Part shown: in pieces, positions 1-11,245 of the stretch
Position numbering within the stretch: the stretch's first letter is position 1
How the letters are laid out: each line of letters opens with the position of its first letter
Assembly: GCA_029060305.1 (NCBI GenBank)
Contig: JAIDUG010000032.1
Span: forward strand, 1 to 64,000
Reading direction: 5' to 3'
DNA length: 64,000 bases
Source: Ruminococcus sp.
GTDB lineage: Bacteria; Bacillota; Clostridia; Oscillospirales; Ruminococcaceae
The notes under the pieces: generated by a model
Told to the model about the DNA's origin: nothing
What the model saw: the letters and a program-made list of their open reading frames with translations, nothing else
The model's database searches: none
Position numbers and translations under genes: made by a program

Positions 1-87
1 GTTTATCCAGTAAGTGCGAAAAAAACAGCAGAAGTTTCCGTTACGGTTGACGGCAAATCATATTCAGGTACTCTTTCAGAAAAATAA
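1..87 (+). CDS. 3' end of a gene cut by the window edge
   Basis: An open frame enters from the left edge and runs 28 codons to a TAA at 85-87. The visible residues are rich in V, S, T and K, end in DGKSYSGTLSEK, and look like the last strands of an extracellular beta-sandwich. That is too little to assign a family. A hairpin 30 bases downstream (117-144) would end its transcript. Confidence 0.5.
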   Translation, partial: VYPVSAKKTAEVSVTVDGKSYSGTLSEK

Positions 88-116
88 TGACAGGAAAACC
101 TCTGTACATAATAAAA

Positions 117-144
117 AAGCGAGTAGTCCGAAAACTGCTCGCTT
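117..144. terminator. Bidirectional hairpin terminator
   Basis: The arms AAGCGAG.AG and CT.CTCGCTT enclose an 8-base loop. On the minus strand the stem is followed by a run of T (TTTTTTATTA), and on the plus strand by TTATTAAT. It therefore suits minus-strand termination best but also closes the partial gene on the left. Confidence 0.6.
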
Positions 145-193
145 ATTAATATTAACCGACTATTTTTAATATTACCCTGAGATATAGTTTTTT

Positions 194-304
194 CGTGTCA
201 TATCCGTGTCATATTTTCATGCAGATATTCGGAAACAGAAAACTTCTTTTAGAACCGTTCATACTGTCAGGGAACAGCAAATTATAATAAAAGTCGTGTC
301 ATAT
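194..304. repeat. Three copies of a 10-bp motif CGTGTCATAT
   Basis: CGTGTCATAT occurs at 194-203, 205-214 and 295-304. Two of the copies continue into TTTT. The first two are spaced 11 bp apart, one helical turn. Short repeats like these near a tRNA gene can be arm-type sites of a tyrosine recombinase, but no integrase gene is visible. The rest of 145-385 is AT-rich with no credible reading frame. Confidence 0.45.
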
Positions 305-385
305 TTTAGTTTGAATCTTAAAAATTAAAGGTTAAAATCTTATTCTTTTGCGATTAATCTATTTATTTTCAGATTATTTCAAAAT

Positions 386-432
386 AAAGAAAACCGCTGT
401 ACACTGCTAAAAACGCAATATACAACGATTTT
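386..432 (-). terminator. Minus-strand terminator, copy 1 of a 47-bp duplicated element
   Basis: On the minus strand a 13-bp stem (CGTTGTATATTGC with GCAGTGTACAGCG, three G-U pairs) is followed by GGTTTTCTTTATTTT. It lies 15 bases after the stop of the 447-821 gene and would end its transcript. The 47-bp unit is repeated at 863-909 with three differences. Confidence 0.65.
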
Positions 433-446
433 CAATATAAGTTTCA

Positions 447-821
447 TTATTTCAATATCCTTGAATCGAATTGTTTTTCAAAGTCCTTATTACAGGAGTA
501 ACACTGGAAAATACAAGTATTTATGTGACTATTTTCCTTGATAATCTGAGGGTTGGCACATCTTCTGCCACACTTTGGGCAGAAAGCATAATATTTGCCA
601 CGTGATTTGGAAACACCGTCTGCTTTTGTAAGTTTTCTTCCTGTTTCAAGATATTTTTCGTATTCTTTATTTTCAAAATGATGTATTGTCATAACTAAAA
701 CTATCAAGCCTGCTGTCATGGCAAACATAAATCCAAATTGTTTATAAAATTCTTTATCACATTCTTTCTGAAATAGTTCAAATTCTTTATCAAAGCTATT
801 TATTTCAAAAGTTCCTTTCAT
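447..821 (-). CDS. Small membrane-anchored zinc-ribbon protein, function unknown
   Basis: The protein has 124 residues. An acidic N-terminal stretch is followed by one hydrophobic helix at about residues 29-47, then a basic soluble part. That part carries a CPKC pair at 81-84, C88, C103, C107 and C110, arranged like a zinc ribbon. I do not recognise the family. No Shine-Dalgarno lies between the promoter and the ATG, and the -10 element ends only 6 bases upstream of the start, so the message may be leaderless. The gene sits alone between two near-identical terminators, immediately downstream of the tRNA-Ser pair. Confidence 0.6.
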   Translation of the reverse strand: MKGTFEINSFDKEFELFQKECDKEFYKQFGFMFAMTAGLIVLVMTIHHFENKEYEKYLETGRKLTKADGVSKSRGKYYAFCPKCGRRCANPQIIKENSHINTCIFQCYSCNKDFEKQFDSRILK

Positions 822-827
822 TTTTAA

Positions 828-856
828 TTAATATTGTGATGTACTCCTATTGTCAA
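828..856 (-). promoter_or_regulatory. Promoter of the zinc-ribbon gene
   Basis: On the minus strand TTGACA (856-851), a 17-bp spacer and TATTAA (833-828). Transcription starting 6-7 bases downstream would begin at or next to the ATG at 821. Confidence 0.6.
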
Positions 857-862
857 CAATTT

Positions 863-909
863 AAAGAAAACCGCTGTACATTGCGGAAAACGCAATATAC
901 AACGATTTT
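863..909 (-). terminator. Minus-strand terminator of the tRNA-Ser genes, copy 2 of the duplicated element
   Basis: A 14-bp stem on the minus strand (CGTTGTATATTGCG with CGCAATGTACAGCG, two G-U pairs, 5-base loop) is followed by GGTTTTCTTT. It begins 8 bases past the 3' end of tRNA-Ser(GCU). It differs from the copy at 386-432 at three of 47 positions. Confidence 0.65.
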
Positions 910-916
910 TTTCAAA

Positions 917-1003
917 CGCGGATTGAGAGATTTGAACTCTCGCGCCGGTTCCCCGACCTACTCCCTTAGCAGGGGAGCCCCTTCACCACTTGGGTAAATC
1001 CGC
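917..1003 (-). tRNA. tRNA-Ser (anticodon GCU)
   Basis: The acceptor arms GCGGATT and AATCCGC pair fully. The anticodon stem CUCCC/GGGAG holds the loop CUGCUAA with anticodon GCU, reading AGC/AGU. A long variable arm is typical of class II serine tRNAs, and the T-arm carries GTTCAAATC. The discriminator is G, and CCA is not encoded. Confidence 0.95.
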
Positions 1004-1009
1004 ATAATA

Positions 1010-1098
1010 TGGCGGAGAGGGTGGGATTCGAACCCACGTGCCCGTTAAGGCAAACGGTTTTCAAGACCGCCTCGTTATGACCGCTTCGATACCTCTCC
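1010..1098 (-). tRNA. tRNA-Ser (anticodon UGA)
   Basis: The acceptor arms GGAGAGG and CCTCTCC pair fully. The anticodon stem GCGGT/ACCGT holds the loop CUUGAAA with anticodon UGA, reading UCA/UCG and related codons. There is a long variable arm, and the T-arm carries GTTCGAATC. The discriminator is G, and a 3' CCA is encoded at 1012-1010, unlike the neighbouring tRNA-Ser. It is transcribed first of the pair. Confidence 0.95.
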
Positions 1099-1136
1099 GT
1101 GTTTTGTATTCTGTTCTTGTGCCTTACGACTATTAT

Positions 1137-1165
1137 ATTATAGCACGGCTTTCCGAAAAAGTCAA
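1137..1165 (-). promoter_or_regulatory. Promoter of the tRNA-Ser pair
   Basis: On the minus strand TTGACT (1165-1160), a 17-bp spacer and TATAAT (1142-1137), placed about 39 bases before the 5' end of tRNA-Ser(UGA). Confidence 0.8.
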
Positions 1166-1240
1166 GCCTTTCACGGAACGAAAATCAAGAATTTTTTTCA
1201 CATATTTTTGTGTAATTTTACCAAACAGTATATAAAAGAG

Positions 1241-1268
1241 ACTGACCCCACTTTATAATGAGGTCAGT
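1241..1268 (-). terminator. Terminator after the pectate lyase gene
   Basis: The arms ACTGACC and GGTCAGT pair around a 14-base loop. On the minus strand they are followed by CTCTTTTATA. It lies 30 bases beyond the stop of the pectate lyase. Confidence 0.65.
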
Positions 1269-1297
1269 TATTTTATATGTATACATTATATTCTGAA

Positions 1298-2836
1298 TCA
1301 GAATCCCTTGCAGTTTCCGGAAAGAGTAGCACCCTTGATATTGTTTGTACCGTTCTTTGAAGTACAGCTAATGATTTTTGCCTTGCCGAAAGTTACTTCA
1401 TAACCGAGTGCAGAGGGCTTGCCTGTTAAGGGCCAGTTGAAGTTATTTTTCTTATTGCTGTCACCTGTACAGTTTTCCATAGTCACAACGCCTGACTGGT
1501 TGTTTCTGTCAAAACCTGAAGCAAGATTACCCTTTGCGATACAGCCTTTGAGTACGTGTTTTAAAGGGTCAAGATGTGCTTTTTCACCAGGGGTCTTGTT
1601 ATCAACACCGCCCATTTTGAAACCGTTTCCGTCACCGTAGATTCCGTTGCAGTAACCGTTATAGTTAGCCTGACAGTTTACAAGAGTTACAGCACCGTGT
1701 GCAGCGTAGCAATCCCAGCCGTCATCACTGTTGTACTCTGCAACACAGTTTTCATAATAGTTGCCTGTACCGGAATGGAGCTTGTTTGCAAAACCGTCTG
1801 CATTTTCGCCCTTAGCGTCTGCATTGTGGTGTGAATAGCAGTTCAGGAATTTGTTATTAGAACCGCCGTTTGATACCTGAAAACCTGCATCTTCATTATA
1901 ACAGCAAGTCACGTACTTGAAAGTATTTTTTGAACCCTCAACATAAACACCATTATCAGAAGCATTCTTGATAGTTACATTTTCAACAGTACTTCCGTTT
2001 CCGTAGAATGAAAGTCCCCTGCCGTTACTTCCTGAAGTTGAAGAGAAGTCTATAGTTGCATTGTTCTTGCCTGAGATGTTCACGCCTGCCGGAACTTTTA
2101 TAGCACCTGATTTTACAGTACCGTTGATTACAATTGTAGTACCGGATTTTGCCTTTTTTATAGCGTCTGCAAGAGAAGTACCGCCGTTCTTAACTTCAAT
2201 TGTGTTACCGCTTACGGTTGAAGAAGAACTGCTGTTATTTGAAGAACCAGAAGAACTATTGGAAACGGGAGCTTTCGGAGTGGAAGCACCTGCGGAAGTT
2301 GCCTCAAACTTGAACTGCTGACAAGCAAGACCGTTATATGACCACTGGTCTATATTGCCGTTGTTGTCGGTTGACCAGCCATAAACGTCAACAGCCTTTG
2401 TTGCGTTGCTGTTCTGAGTAAGCAGACAGAATACACCGTCTTTCTGAACAACCTTGAACTGCTGAGCGGTTGCACCGTTAGCTTCCCAAAGCTGAATGTT
2501 TGCACCGTCGCTGTTAGCACCGTTTGTAACGTCAAGCATACGACCGCCTGCAAGACCGCTCTGAATAGTGATAACGTTGTTGCCGAGGTTCTTGACATAC
2601 CACTTCTGATTATTACCGCCGTTACCCTGATACTGAATAACGTTTGAGCCGTTGGCGTCCTTCTTGCCAGAAACGTCGAGATACTTCTGGCTGTTGATGT
2701 TCTTGATGTAGTACCAGCCGTCTGAGATGTAGTTTGAAGCAGCTACAGAGCTGAGAGGGAGATTTGCGGATATTGACATAGCACCGATAACGGCTGTTGC
2801 TATAATAGCAGAAATGCGTTTTCTGAGATTTGACAT
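1298..2836 (-). CDS. Secreted pectate lyase-like protein (PL9-like beta-helix) with N-terminal ricin-type lectin domain
   Basis: The 512-residue precursor has a signal peptide (basic start, hydrophobic 9-28, likely cut after VAA near residue 33). A ricin-B-like beta-trefoil (CBM13 type) spans about 36-178, with repeated Q.W/Q.F motifs. A Ser/Asn-rich linker covers 180-210 and a right-handed parallel beta-helix 212-512. The helix carries the set known from family 9 pectate lyases. D347 (ADGFA) and D371, D372 and D375 (SDDGWD) would bind calcium, and K407 (GNGFKMGG) would be the catalytic base. The expected reaction is beta-elimination of polygalacturonate outside the cell. The start is set by AGGAGG upstream of ATG 2836. 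It has no dockerin, so it is probably a free enzyme. A consensus promoter lies upstream and a hairpin terminator downstream. Confidence 0.85.
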   Translation of the reverse strand: MSNLRKRISAIIATAVIGAMSISANLPLSSVAASNYISDGWYYIKNINSQKYLDVSGKKDANGSNVIQYQGNGGNNQKWYVKNLGNNVITIQSGLAGGRMLDVTNGANSDGANIQLWEANGATAQQFKVVQKDGVFCLLTQNSNATKAVDVYGWSTDNNGNIDQWSYNGLACQQFKFEATSAGASTPKAPVSNSSSGSSNNSSSSSTVSGNTIEVKNGGTSLADAIKKAKSGTTIVINGTVKSGAIKVPAGVNISGKNNATIDFSSTSGSNGRGLSFYGNGSTVENVTIKNASDNGVYVEGSKNTFKYVTCCYNEDAGFQVSNGGSNNKFLNCYSHHNADAKGENADGFANKLHSGTGNYYENCVAEYNSDDGWDCYAAHGAVTLVNCQANYNGYCNGIYGDGNGFKMGGVDNKTPGEKAHLDPLKHVLKGCIAKGNLASGFDRNNQSGVVTMENCTGDSNKKNNFNWPLTGKPSALGYEVTFGKAKIISCTSKNGTNNIKGATLSGNCKGF

Positions 2837-2908
2837 AATAAAATTCCTCCTGTAAAAAATATATATTAACGGTTTGTGAACGAGTGTAATTCTTTTTCCA
2901 CTGTCATA

Positions 2909-2937
2909 ATTATATCACACTAAAATGGATTTGTCAA
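2909..2937 (-). promoter_or_regulatory. Promoter of the pectate lyase gene
   Basis: A perfect sigma-A pair on the minus strand: TTGACA (2937-2932), 17 bp, TATAAT (2914-2909). It leaves an mRNA leader of about 65 bases. Confidence 0.85.
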
Positions 2938-3266
2938 GGGAAAAACGCAAAAAGTATACAGATTGCATATACAAAGAGGAAACAATTTTGGCAATATGCA
3001 CAAATTACTGAAAAATGCCGTAATATCGGTTTTTTTCTTTTCTGCCCCGTCGGAAAATGCCTGTTTTCAGGGGATTTCTGCCCTGAAAAATAATGGAAAA
3101 TTTGTAGGAAGTCATATACTGATATTTTATGCTGTAAAACTGAAATATTGTGCTTTCCACGTAAAATCCGGCTTTTTTCAGTATAAATTATATATTTTAA
3201 TATAAATTCATAAACAAAAATAAACATCTCTGTCATCTTCTGCTGACTGTTTTTTATTTCCGGCAC
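2938..3266. other. AT-rich gap with no supported gene
   Basis: The stretch separates the divergent pectate lyase and plsY promoters. Open frames exist on both strands, but they are low in complexity and lack ribosome binding sites, so I call none of them. Confidence 0.5.
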
Positions 3267-3295
3267 TTGCATTTTTTCCGGATTTGTTGTATAGT
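3267..3295 (+). promoter_or_regulatory. Promoter of plsY
   Basis: TTGCAT (3267-3272), 17 bp and TATAGT (3290-3295), about 33 bases before the start codon. Confidence 0.6.
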
Positions 3296-3327
3296 AATAT
3301 TATAATCTGAAGAACGGAGGTGATTCT

Positions 3328-3930
3328 ATGCAGATTATTTTGTGTGCGGTTATGGGTTATCTCATTGGCAATATCAACCCTGCATACATATTGTCAAGAC
3401 TTAAGGGTTTTGATATTCGTGAGAGAGGTTCGGGCAATGCCGGAGCTTCCAACGTTACTTTAGTTATGGGAAAAAAAGCCGGAATATTTACCGCACTTTT
3501 CGATATATCAAAGGCTTTTGTTGCTTCTGTTATTGCCGTGAGTTTATTTCCTGCTCTCAGGTACGCAAAGATTCTTTCAGGTGTTTCCTGTATAATGGGA
3601 CACATCTTCCCTTTTCTTATGAAATTCCACGGCGGAAAAGGTCTTGCGTGTCTCGGCGGAGTAGTCCTCGCTTTCAATCCGGTTGTATTTCTCCTGCTCC
3701 TGCTCGCAGAAGTTGTCATCGCACTGGTATCTGATTACATATCCGTTGTTGCACCGTCAGGGACAGTTATATTCACACTGGTCTATGCACTTCTTACTAA
3801 AGATATTACCGGCACTGTAATGCTTGCATTAACCTCTGTCGTCATTCTCTGCAAACATATTGAAAACTTCAGAAGAATACGTAACGGCACGGAAACTCAT
3901 ATAAGTTTCCTCTGGAAAAAAAACAATTAA
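3328..3930 (+). CDS. plsY: Glycerol-3-phosphate acyltransferase PlsY
   Basis: This integral membrane enzyme of 200 residues transfers acyl groups from acyl-phosphate to glycerol-3-phosphate, giving lysophosphatidate, the first step of phospholipid synthesis. The family's conserved loops are all present. These are an N-terminal membrane helix ending in GNINPAY, then RERGSGNAGASN near residues 33-44, and GHIFPFLMKFHGGKGLA near 91-107. About five hydrophobic helices and the total length fit the family. The start follows ACGGAGGTG. The methyltransferase downstream, 23 bases away, is probably cotranscribed. Confidence 0.95.
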   Translation: MQIILCAVMGYLIGNINPAYILSRLKGFDIRERGSGNAGASNVTLVMGKKAGIFTALFDISKAFVASVIAVSLFPALRYAKILSGVSCIMGHIFPFLMKFHGGKGLACLGGVVLAFNPVVFLLLLLAEVVIALVSDYISVVAPSGTVIFTLVYALLTKDITGTVMLALTSVVILCKHIENFRRIRNGTETHISFLWKKNN

Positions 3931-3953
3931 TTTATAATCTGAGGAGGTACAAA

Positions 3954-4625
3954 ATGAATATTGAAAATCAGTTCAATGCAATAGCGGAAGAATATGACGT
4001 AAACAGAAGAAAATTTATTCCCTGTTTTGACGACTTCTACAAGAATACAACTGAATTTATTGTCTCAAACATAAAAAAACCAAAACACATAATTGACTTA
4101 GGTGCAGGAACAGGCTTGTTGTCTTACTACTGGTATAAACATTTTCCGGATTCTGACTATGTACTTGTTGACATTGCCGACGATATGTTAAACGTTGCAA
4201 GAAAGAGATTTCACGGAATAAATAATGTTTCCTGTCAGGTATCTGACTACACGGAAAGTCTGCTTGATATTCCTTTTGATACTGTTATCTCCGCACTTTC
4301 CATACATCACCTTGAAAATACTCAGAAGCAGGATTTGTTTCTGAAATTATATAAGACTTTACCGACAGGAAGTATATTCGTGAATTATGACCAGTTTTGT
4401 GCAGGAAGTCCCGAAATGAACATATGGTATGACAGGTACTGGGAAAATCAGATTTCTGAAAGCGGTCTGACGAAAAGAGACATTGAATTATGGCAGGAAC
4501 GCAGAAAACTTGATAGAGAATGTTCTGTTGAACAGGAAACCGATATGCTGGAAAAAAGCGGTTTCAAATCTGTAAAGTGTATTTATACTTATCAGAAATT
4601 TTCTGTCATTATAGCAATCAGATAA
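3954..4625 (+). CDS. Class I SAM-dependent methyltransferase, substrate unknown
   Basis: The protein has 223 residues and a Rossmann methyltransferase fold. Motif I (IIDLGAGTGLLSYY) lies near residue 43. An acidic residue ends the next strand (VLVDIADDML), and an ALSIHHLEN stretch matches motifs IV/post-IV of UbiE/Trm9-like enzymes. The substrate cannot be read from sequence. A strong GAGGAGG precedes the ATG. It follows plsY at short distance and ends before a hairpin terminator, so the two may form one unit. A role in lipid or quinone modification would be only a guess. Confidence 0.8.
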   Translation: MNIENQFNAIAEEYDVNRRKFIPCFDDFYKNTTEFIVSNIKKPKHIIDLGAGTGLLSYYWYKHFPDSDYVLVDIADDMLNVARKRFHGINNVSCQVSDYTESLLDIPFDTVISALSIHHLENTQKQDLFLKLYKTLPTGSIFVNYDQFCAGSPEMNIWYDRYWENQISESGLTKRDIELWQERRKLDRECSVEQETDMLEKSGFKSVKCIYTYQKFSVIIAIR

Positions 4626-4633
4626 AAGGCAAA

Positions 4634-4663
4634 CCCTCAGGCAGTTGAAAGACTATCTGAGGG
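4634..4663 (+). terminator. Terminator after plsY-methyltransferase
   Basis: The arms CCCTCAG and CTGAGGG enclose a 16-base loop and are followed by CATTATTATATATT. The stem is good but the U-tract is interrupted. Confidence 0.6.
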
Positions 4664-4770
4664 CATTATTATATATTACGGTTTCTTTCACGAAAAAACA
4701 GCGGTAACATAATACGGGCTTTCTGAATATAATATAACAGGATATTCTTTCCGGAAATGAGGTCTTTTAT

Positions 4771-5124
4771 ATGGATATGTCAATCGTGATAGCGGTAATG
4801 ATACTTATATTTATAGTGGTACTGGAATTTGTAAGTCTTTTCCGGAGCAGGTCATGCAACGACAATATACTCGACTTTGTGGCAGTCGTTCCGGTATTCA
4901 GTCAGGATGATAATCTTTCTGAAAGACTATGCTGTCTATCCGAAAAGACAGCCTGCGGTCAGTGTCATGCAGAACAGATAATACTGATAGATTACGGTGC
5001 TTCTCCGCAACAGCTTGAAATATGCCGTCGGTTCTGTCTTGATAACCCCTGTGCCGTTATAGTAAATTCAGAAGATACCGGAAAAATATTTTCAGAAATG
5101 TTTGCAATTGATATGAAAAGATAG
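4771..5124 (+). CDS. Small membrane-anchored protein resembling half of a GT2 glycosyltransferase
   Basis: The protein has 117 residues. One transmembrane helix (about 4-24) is followed by a short cytoplasmic domain. FVAVVPVFSQDDNLSERL and, later, ILIDYGASPQQLEICRRF follow the pattern of the first two strands of family 2 glycosyltransferases (normally VPVYNEE... and VDDGSTD...). The acidic pair of the VDDGS motif is reduced to DY, and the chain stops before any DXD motif or acceptor half. It is therefore unlikely to be an active transferase. It lies 44 bases upstream of recD2 on the same strand. I do not know a function for it. Confidence 0.55.
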   Translation: MDMSIVIAVMILIFIVVLEFVSLFRSRSCNDNILDFVAVVPVFSQDDNLSERLCCLSEKTACGQCHAEQIILIDYGASPQQLEICRRFCLDNPCAVIVNSEDTGKIFSEMFAIDMKR

Positions 5125-5168
5125 TATAATAATATAAGATGTAAAATTGTTCGGGAGGTATTTTTTTA

Positions 5169-7379
5169 ATGAATCAGAATTTAATAAGCATTAAGGGTAC
5201 AGTAGAAAATATAATCTTCAGAAACGAATACAACGGTTATACGGTAATCAACTTCAATGTCAACGGCAGACTTATAACCGTTGTTGGTGAATTTGTGGCA
5301 ATCAAAGAAGGTGAAAGTCTTAAAATAACAGGAAGTCTTTTCACTCACTCCAAATTCGGCGAACAGTTTAAAGCAGAATCATATGAACAGGATTTCCCTG
5401 ATACTGCCAAAAATATAGAAAAATATCTTGCTTCCGGAATTATAAAAAGTATCAGTAAAAAAATGGCTCACAACATAGTAAGTACCTTTGGTGACAAAAG
5501 TCTTGAAATCATTGAAAAAGAACCCCACCGGCTTGTTGAAGTCCTCGGAACTTCAAAGAAGAAATGCCGTGAAATTGCTGAGGAATCTAAAAGAATCTTT
5601 TCCCTGAAAACTATCAAGGCTTTTTGTGACCAGTATAACATAAAATATACATTTGCAATTAAAATACATCTTACACTGGGTATAAATGCCGTTGAAAAAA
5701 TCCAACGCAATCCTTATATTCTCTGCAAAGATAATATAGAAATTGATTTCAGAAAAGCCGACGAAATAGCCTTTTCGCTTGGTATCGAAGAAAATTCCCC
5801 TCAAAGAATCATTGCAGGTATATGCTCCATACTGAAAGAAGACTCTCTGAACGGACATTCCTGTCTGCCAATCAGCATATTATACTACAAGTCAATAGCT
5901 TTAATGGAAGTATCAAAAAAAGATTTTATAAAGTCGTGTATTAAAGCTTTTGAAAACAAAGATTTATATAAATACATTCTGGGTGATATTATATATATAT
6001 ATCTGCCGGAATTTTACAGGGCAGAAAAATATATAGCAGACTGGATAAATTCCATACAACCGGCAGAAAAAAAAGTGGACTGCGAAAAACTTATCAATGA
6101 TGAGGAAATGAAAAACCAAATAAAATACCATGACCTGCAACGTAAAGCTATTTCCGAAGCCGTTTCCGAAAAGGCAATAATCCTGACTGGTGGTCCTGGT
6201 ACAGGTAAAACCACAACGCTGAATACTATAATTTCGATTTTTGAAAAAAAGGGGCTGAATGTAGTCCTTACCGCACCTACCGGACGTGCTTCAAAACGTA
6301 TGACGGAACTTACAGGACATGAAGCAAAGACAATTCACCGCCTGCTCGGAGTATCTTTCAGTGATTCAACGGAAAAAAAATCATATAAATACAATGAGGA
6401 CAACCCTATTGATTGTGACGTTGTTATAATTGACGAGACTTCAATGGTAGATGTTCTTCTATTTGAAACACTTCTCCGTGCATTACCCTCACAATGTAAA
6501 CTGATAATAACCGGCGACAGCGACCAGTTGCCCTCAGTAGGTGCAGGAAATCTCCTAAGAGACCTTGTTGACAGAAATGCACTGCCGGTTATAAGGCTGA
6601 CGGAAATTTTCAGACAAGCACAGCAGAGCCTCATCACTACCAATGCCCACCGGATAGTTGCCGGAGAATATCCCGACCTTTCACAGAAAAACAATGACTT
6701 CTTCTTCTTCCGACGTTCAAACTATGAACTTGCCTTACAGTTGCTTGTATCACTTATAAAGAAAAGGCTTCCGGACACTTACGGCTACTCTCCTGTTGAC
6801 GATATACAGGTAATAGCTCCGTCAAGAAAGGGTTTTTTAGGTACTAATGAAATAAACAGGGTCTTACAGGAAGAACTGAATCCACACAGAGATATTTATG
6901 ACTTTACAACGGAAATATCAATAATGAATACCGTATGGCGATATGGTGATAAGGTTATGCAGAATGTAAACAACTATGATATTAAATGGAAAAAAAGAAA
7001 CGGTGAAGAGGGTACAGGCATTTTCAACGGCGATATAGGAAAAATTGTATATATCAGAAAAAACAGGATATATATCAGTTTTGACGGAAAAATTGCCGTA
7101 TATACCCCCGAACAGCTGATTACACAGATTGAACTTGCATACGCTATAACGGTTCATAAAAGTCAGGGGTGTGAATTTGAAGTGGTAATAATGCCCGTAC
7201 AGGACGGCTTTGATATGTTAAACAACAGAAATTTACTCTATACGGCAGTAACACGTGCAAAGAAACTTATGATACTCATAGGAAACGAAAACGTTATATG
7301 TAATATGGTTGATAACAGTCACGGTATAGAACGTTATACCTGTCTGAAAAATATGCTTGCAGAAAAAGAAAGGAATTAA
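5169..7379 (+). CDS. recD2: ATP-dependent 5'-3' DNA helicase RecD2 (YrrC)
   Basis: The 736-residue length is typical of RecD2, a superfamily 1B helicase that acts without RecBC. An N-terminal OB-like and helix-hairpin region spans about 1-330. Walker A (GGPGTGKTTT) is near residue 340, DETSMVD (motif II) near 420, and GDSDQLPSVGAG (motif III) soon after. The C-terminal part holds a TVHKSQGCEFEVV motif and a YTAVTRAK motif (V/VI). The start follows GGGAGGT. The stop is only 6 bases before the mreB-like gene, so the two are coupled. It likely helps replication-fork and recombination repair. Confidence 0.93.
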   Translation: MNQNLISIKGTVENIIFRNEYNGYTVINFNVNGRLITVVGEFVAIKEGESLKITGSLFTHSKFGEQFKAESYEQDFPDTAKNIEKYLASGIIKSISKKMAHNIVSTFGDKSLEIIEKEPHRLVEVLGTSKKKCREIAEESKRIFSLKTIKAFCDQYNIKYTFAIKIHLTLGINAVEKIQRNPYILCKDNIEIDFRKADEIAFSLGIEENSPQRIIAGICSILKEDSLNGHSCLPISILYYKSIALMEVSKKDFIKSCIKAFENKDLYKYILGDIIYIYLPEFYRAEKYIADWINSIQPAEKKVDCEKLINDEEMKNQIKYHDLQRKAISEAVSEKAIILTGGPGTGKTTTLNTIISIFEKKGLNVVLTAPTGRASKRMTELTGHEAKTIHRLLGVSFSDSTEKKSYKYNEDNPIDCDVVIIDETSMVDVLLFETLLRALPSQCKLIITGDSDQLPSVGAGNLLRDLVDRNALPVIRLTEIFRQAQQSLITTNAHRIVAGEYPDLSQKNNDFFFFRRSNYELALQLLVSLIKKRLPDTYGYSPVDDIQVIAPSRKGFLGTNEINRVLQEELNPHRDIYDFTTEISIMNTVWRYGDKVMQNVNNYDIKWKKRNGEEGTGIFNGDIGKIVYIRKNRIYISFDGKIAVYTPEQLITQIELAYAITVHKSQGCEFEVVIMPVQDGFDMLNNRNLLYTAVTRAKKLMILIGNENVICNMVDNSHGIERYTCLKNMLAEKERN

Positions 7380-7385
7380 ACAATA

Positions 7386-10560
<3,175 letters not shown>

Positions 10561-10580
10561 TCTAAAACAACTCTCCTTTT

Positions 10581-11210
10581 TTACTTTGTACCGAACATTC
10601 TGTCGCCTGCGTCGCCTATTCCGGGGACTATAAACTTGTTTTCGTTCAGTCCGCAGTCCTTTGCACCGGCGTAGATTTCAACGTCGGGGTGTTCTTTCTG
10701 TACAGCTTCCACGCCCTCCGGCGAACAGATGATACACATAAACTTTATATTTTTTACTCCCAGTTTTTTGAGTTCGCTTATCGCAACGCAGGCAGAATAA
10801 CCGGTTGCAAGCATAGGGTCAATAATAATACAGTCTCTTTCCGCAACGTCGTCCGGAAGTTTTGAATAATACTTTACAGCCTGATGAGTTTCAGGGTCAC
10901 GGAACAGTCCGATATGTCCGATTTTTGCGGCGGGAACAAGTGCGGTAACACCTTCAACCATTCCGAGACCTGCTCTCAGAATCGGTACAAAAGCAAGTTT
11001 TCTTCCGGAAATTACTTTCGTCTTTGCAACGGCTACCGGAGTTTCAAGTTCGATTTCCTTTAACGGTAAATCACGTGTTGCCTCATAACAGATAAACATA
11101 GCTGTTTCTGAAACAAGTTCACGAAATTCCTTTGCTCCGGTGTTCTTGTCTCTCATAAGTGATATTTTGTGCTGAACAAGCGGGTGGTCAATAATGTGCA
11201 ATTCTCCCAT
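10581..11210 (-). CDS. upp: Uracil phosphoribosyltransferase
   Basis: The 209 residues match UPRTase, which makes UMP from uracil and PRPP in pyrimidine salvage. Seen in order are the N-terminal [24 protein letters not shown] near residue 79, the PRPP-binding loop [12 protein letters not shown] near 129, and the C-terminal uracil-binding [12 protein letters not shown]. The gene is fourth from the end of the fhs-eno operon, 35 bases downstream of rpiB and 20 bases upstream of mrp. Confidence 0.96.
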   Translation of the reverse strand: MGELHIIDHPLVQHKISLMRDKNTGAKEFRELVSETAMFICYEATRDLPLKEIELETPVAVAKTKVISGRKLAFVPILRAGLGMVEGVTALVPAAKIGHIGLFRDPETHQAVKYYSKLPDDVAERDCIIIDPMLATGYSACVAISELKKLGVKNIKFMCIICSPEGVEAVQKEHPDVEIYAGAKDCGLNENKFIVPGIGDAGDRMFGTK

Positions 11211-11245
11211 AATTCAGTACCTCCTTTATTATTTTAACCTGAATA

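Noticed and set aside
2963-3205. Open frame of 80 codons on the plus strand between the pectate lyase and plsY
   Set aside because: No ribosome binding site or promoter in position, the sequence is AT-driven and low in complexity, and a similar frame exists on the opposite strand.
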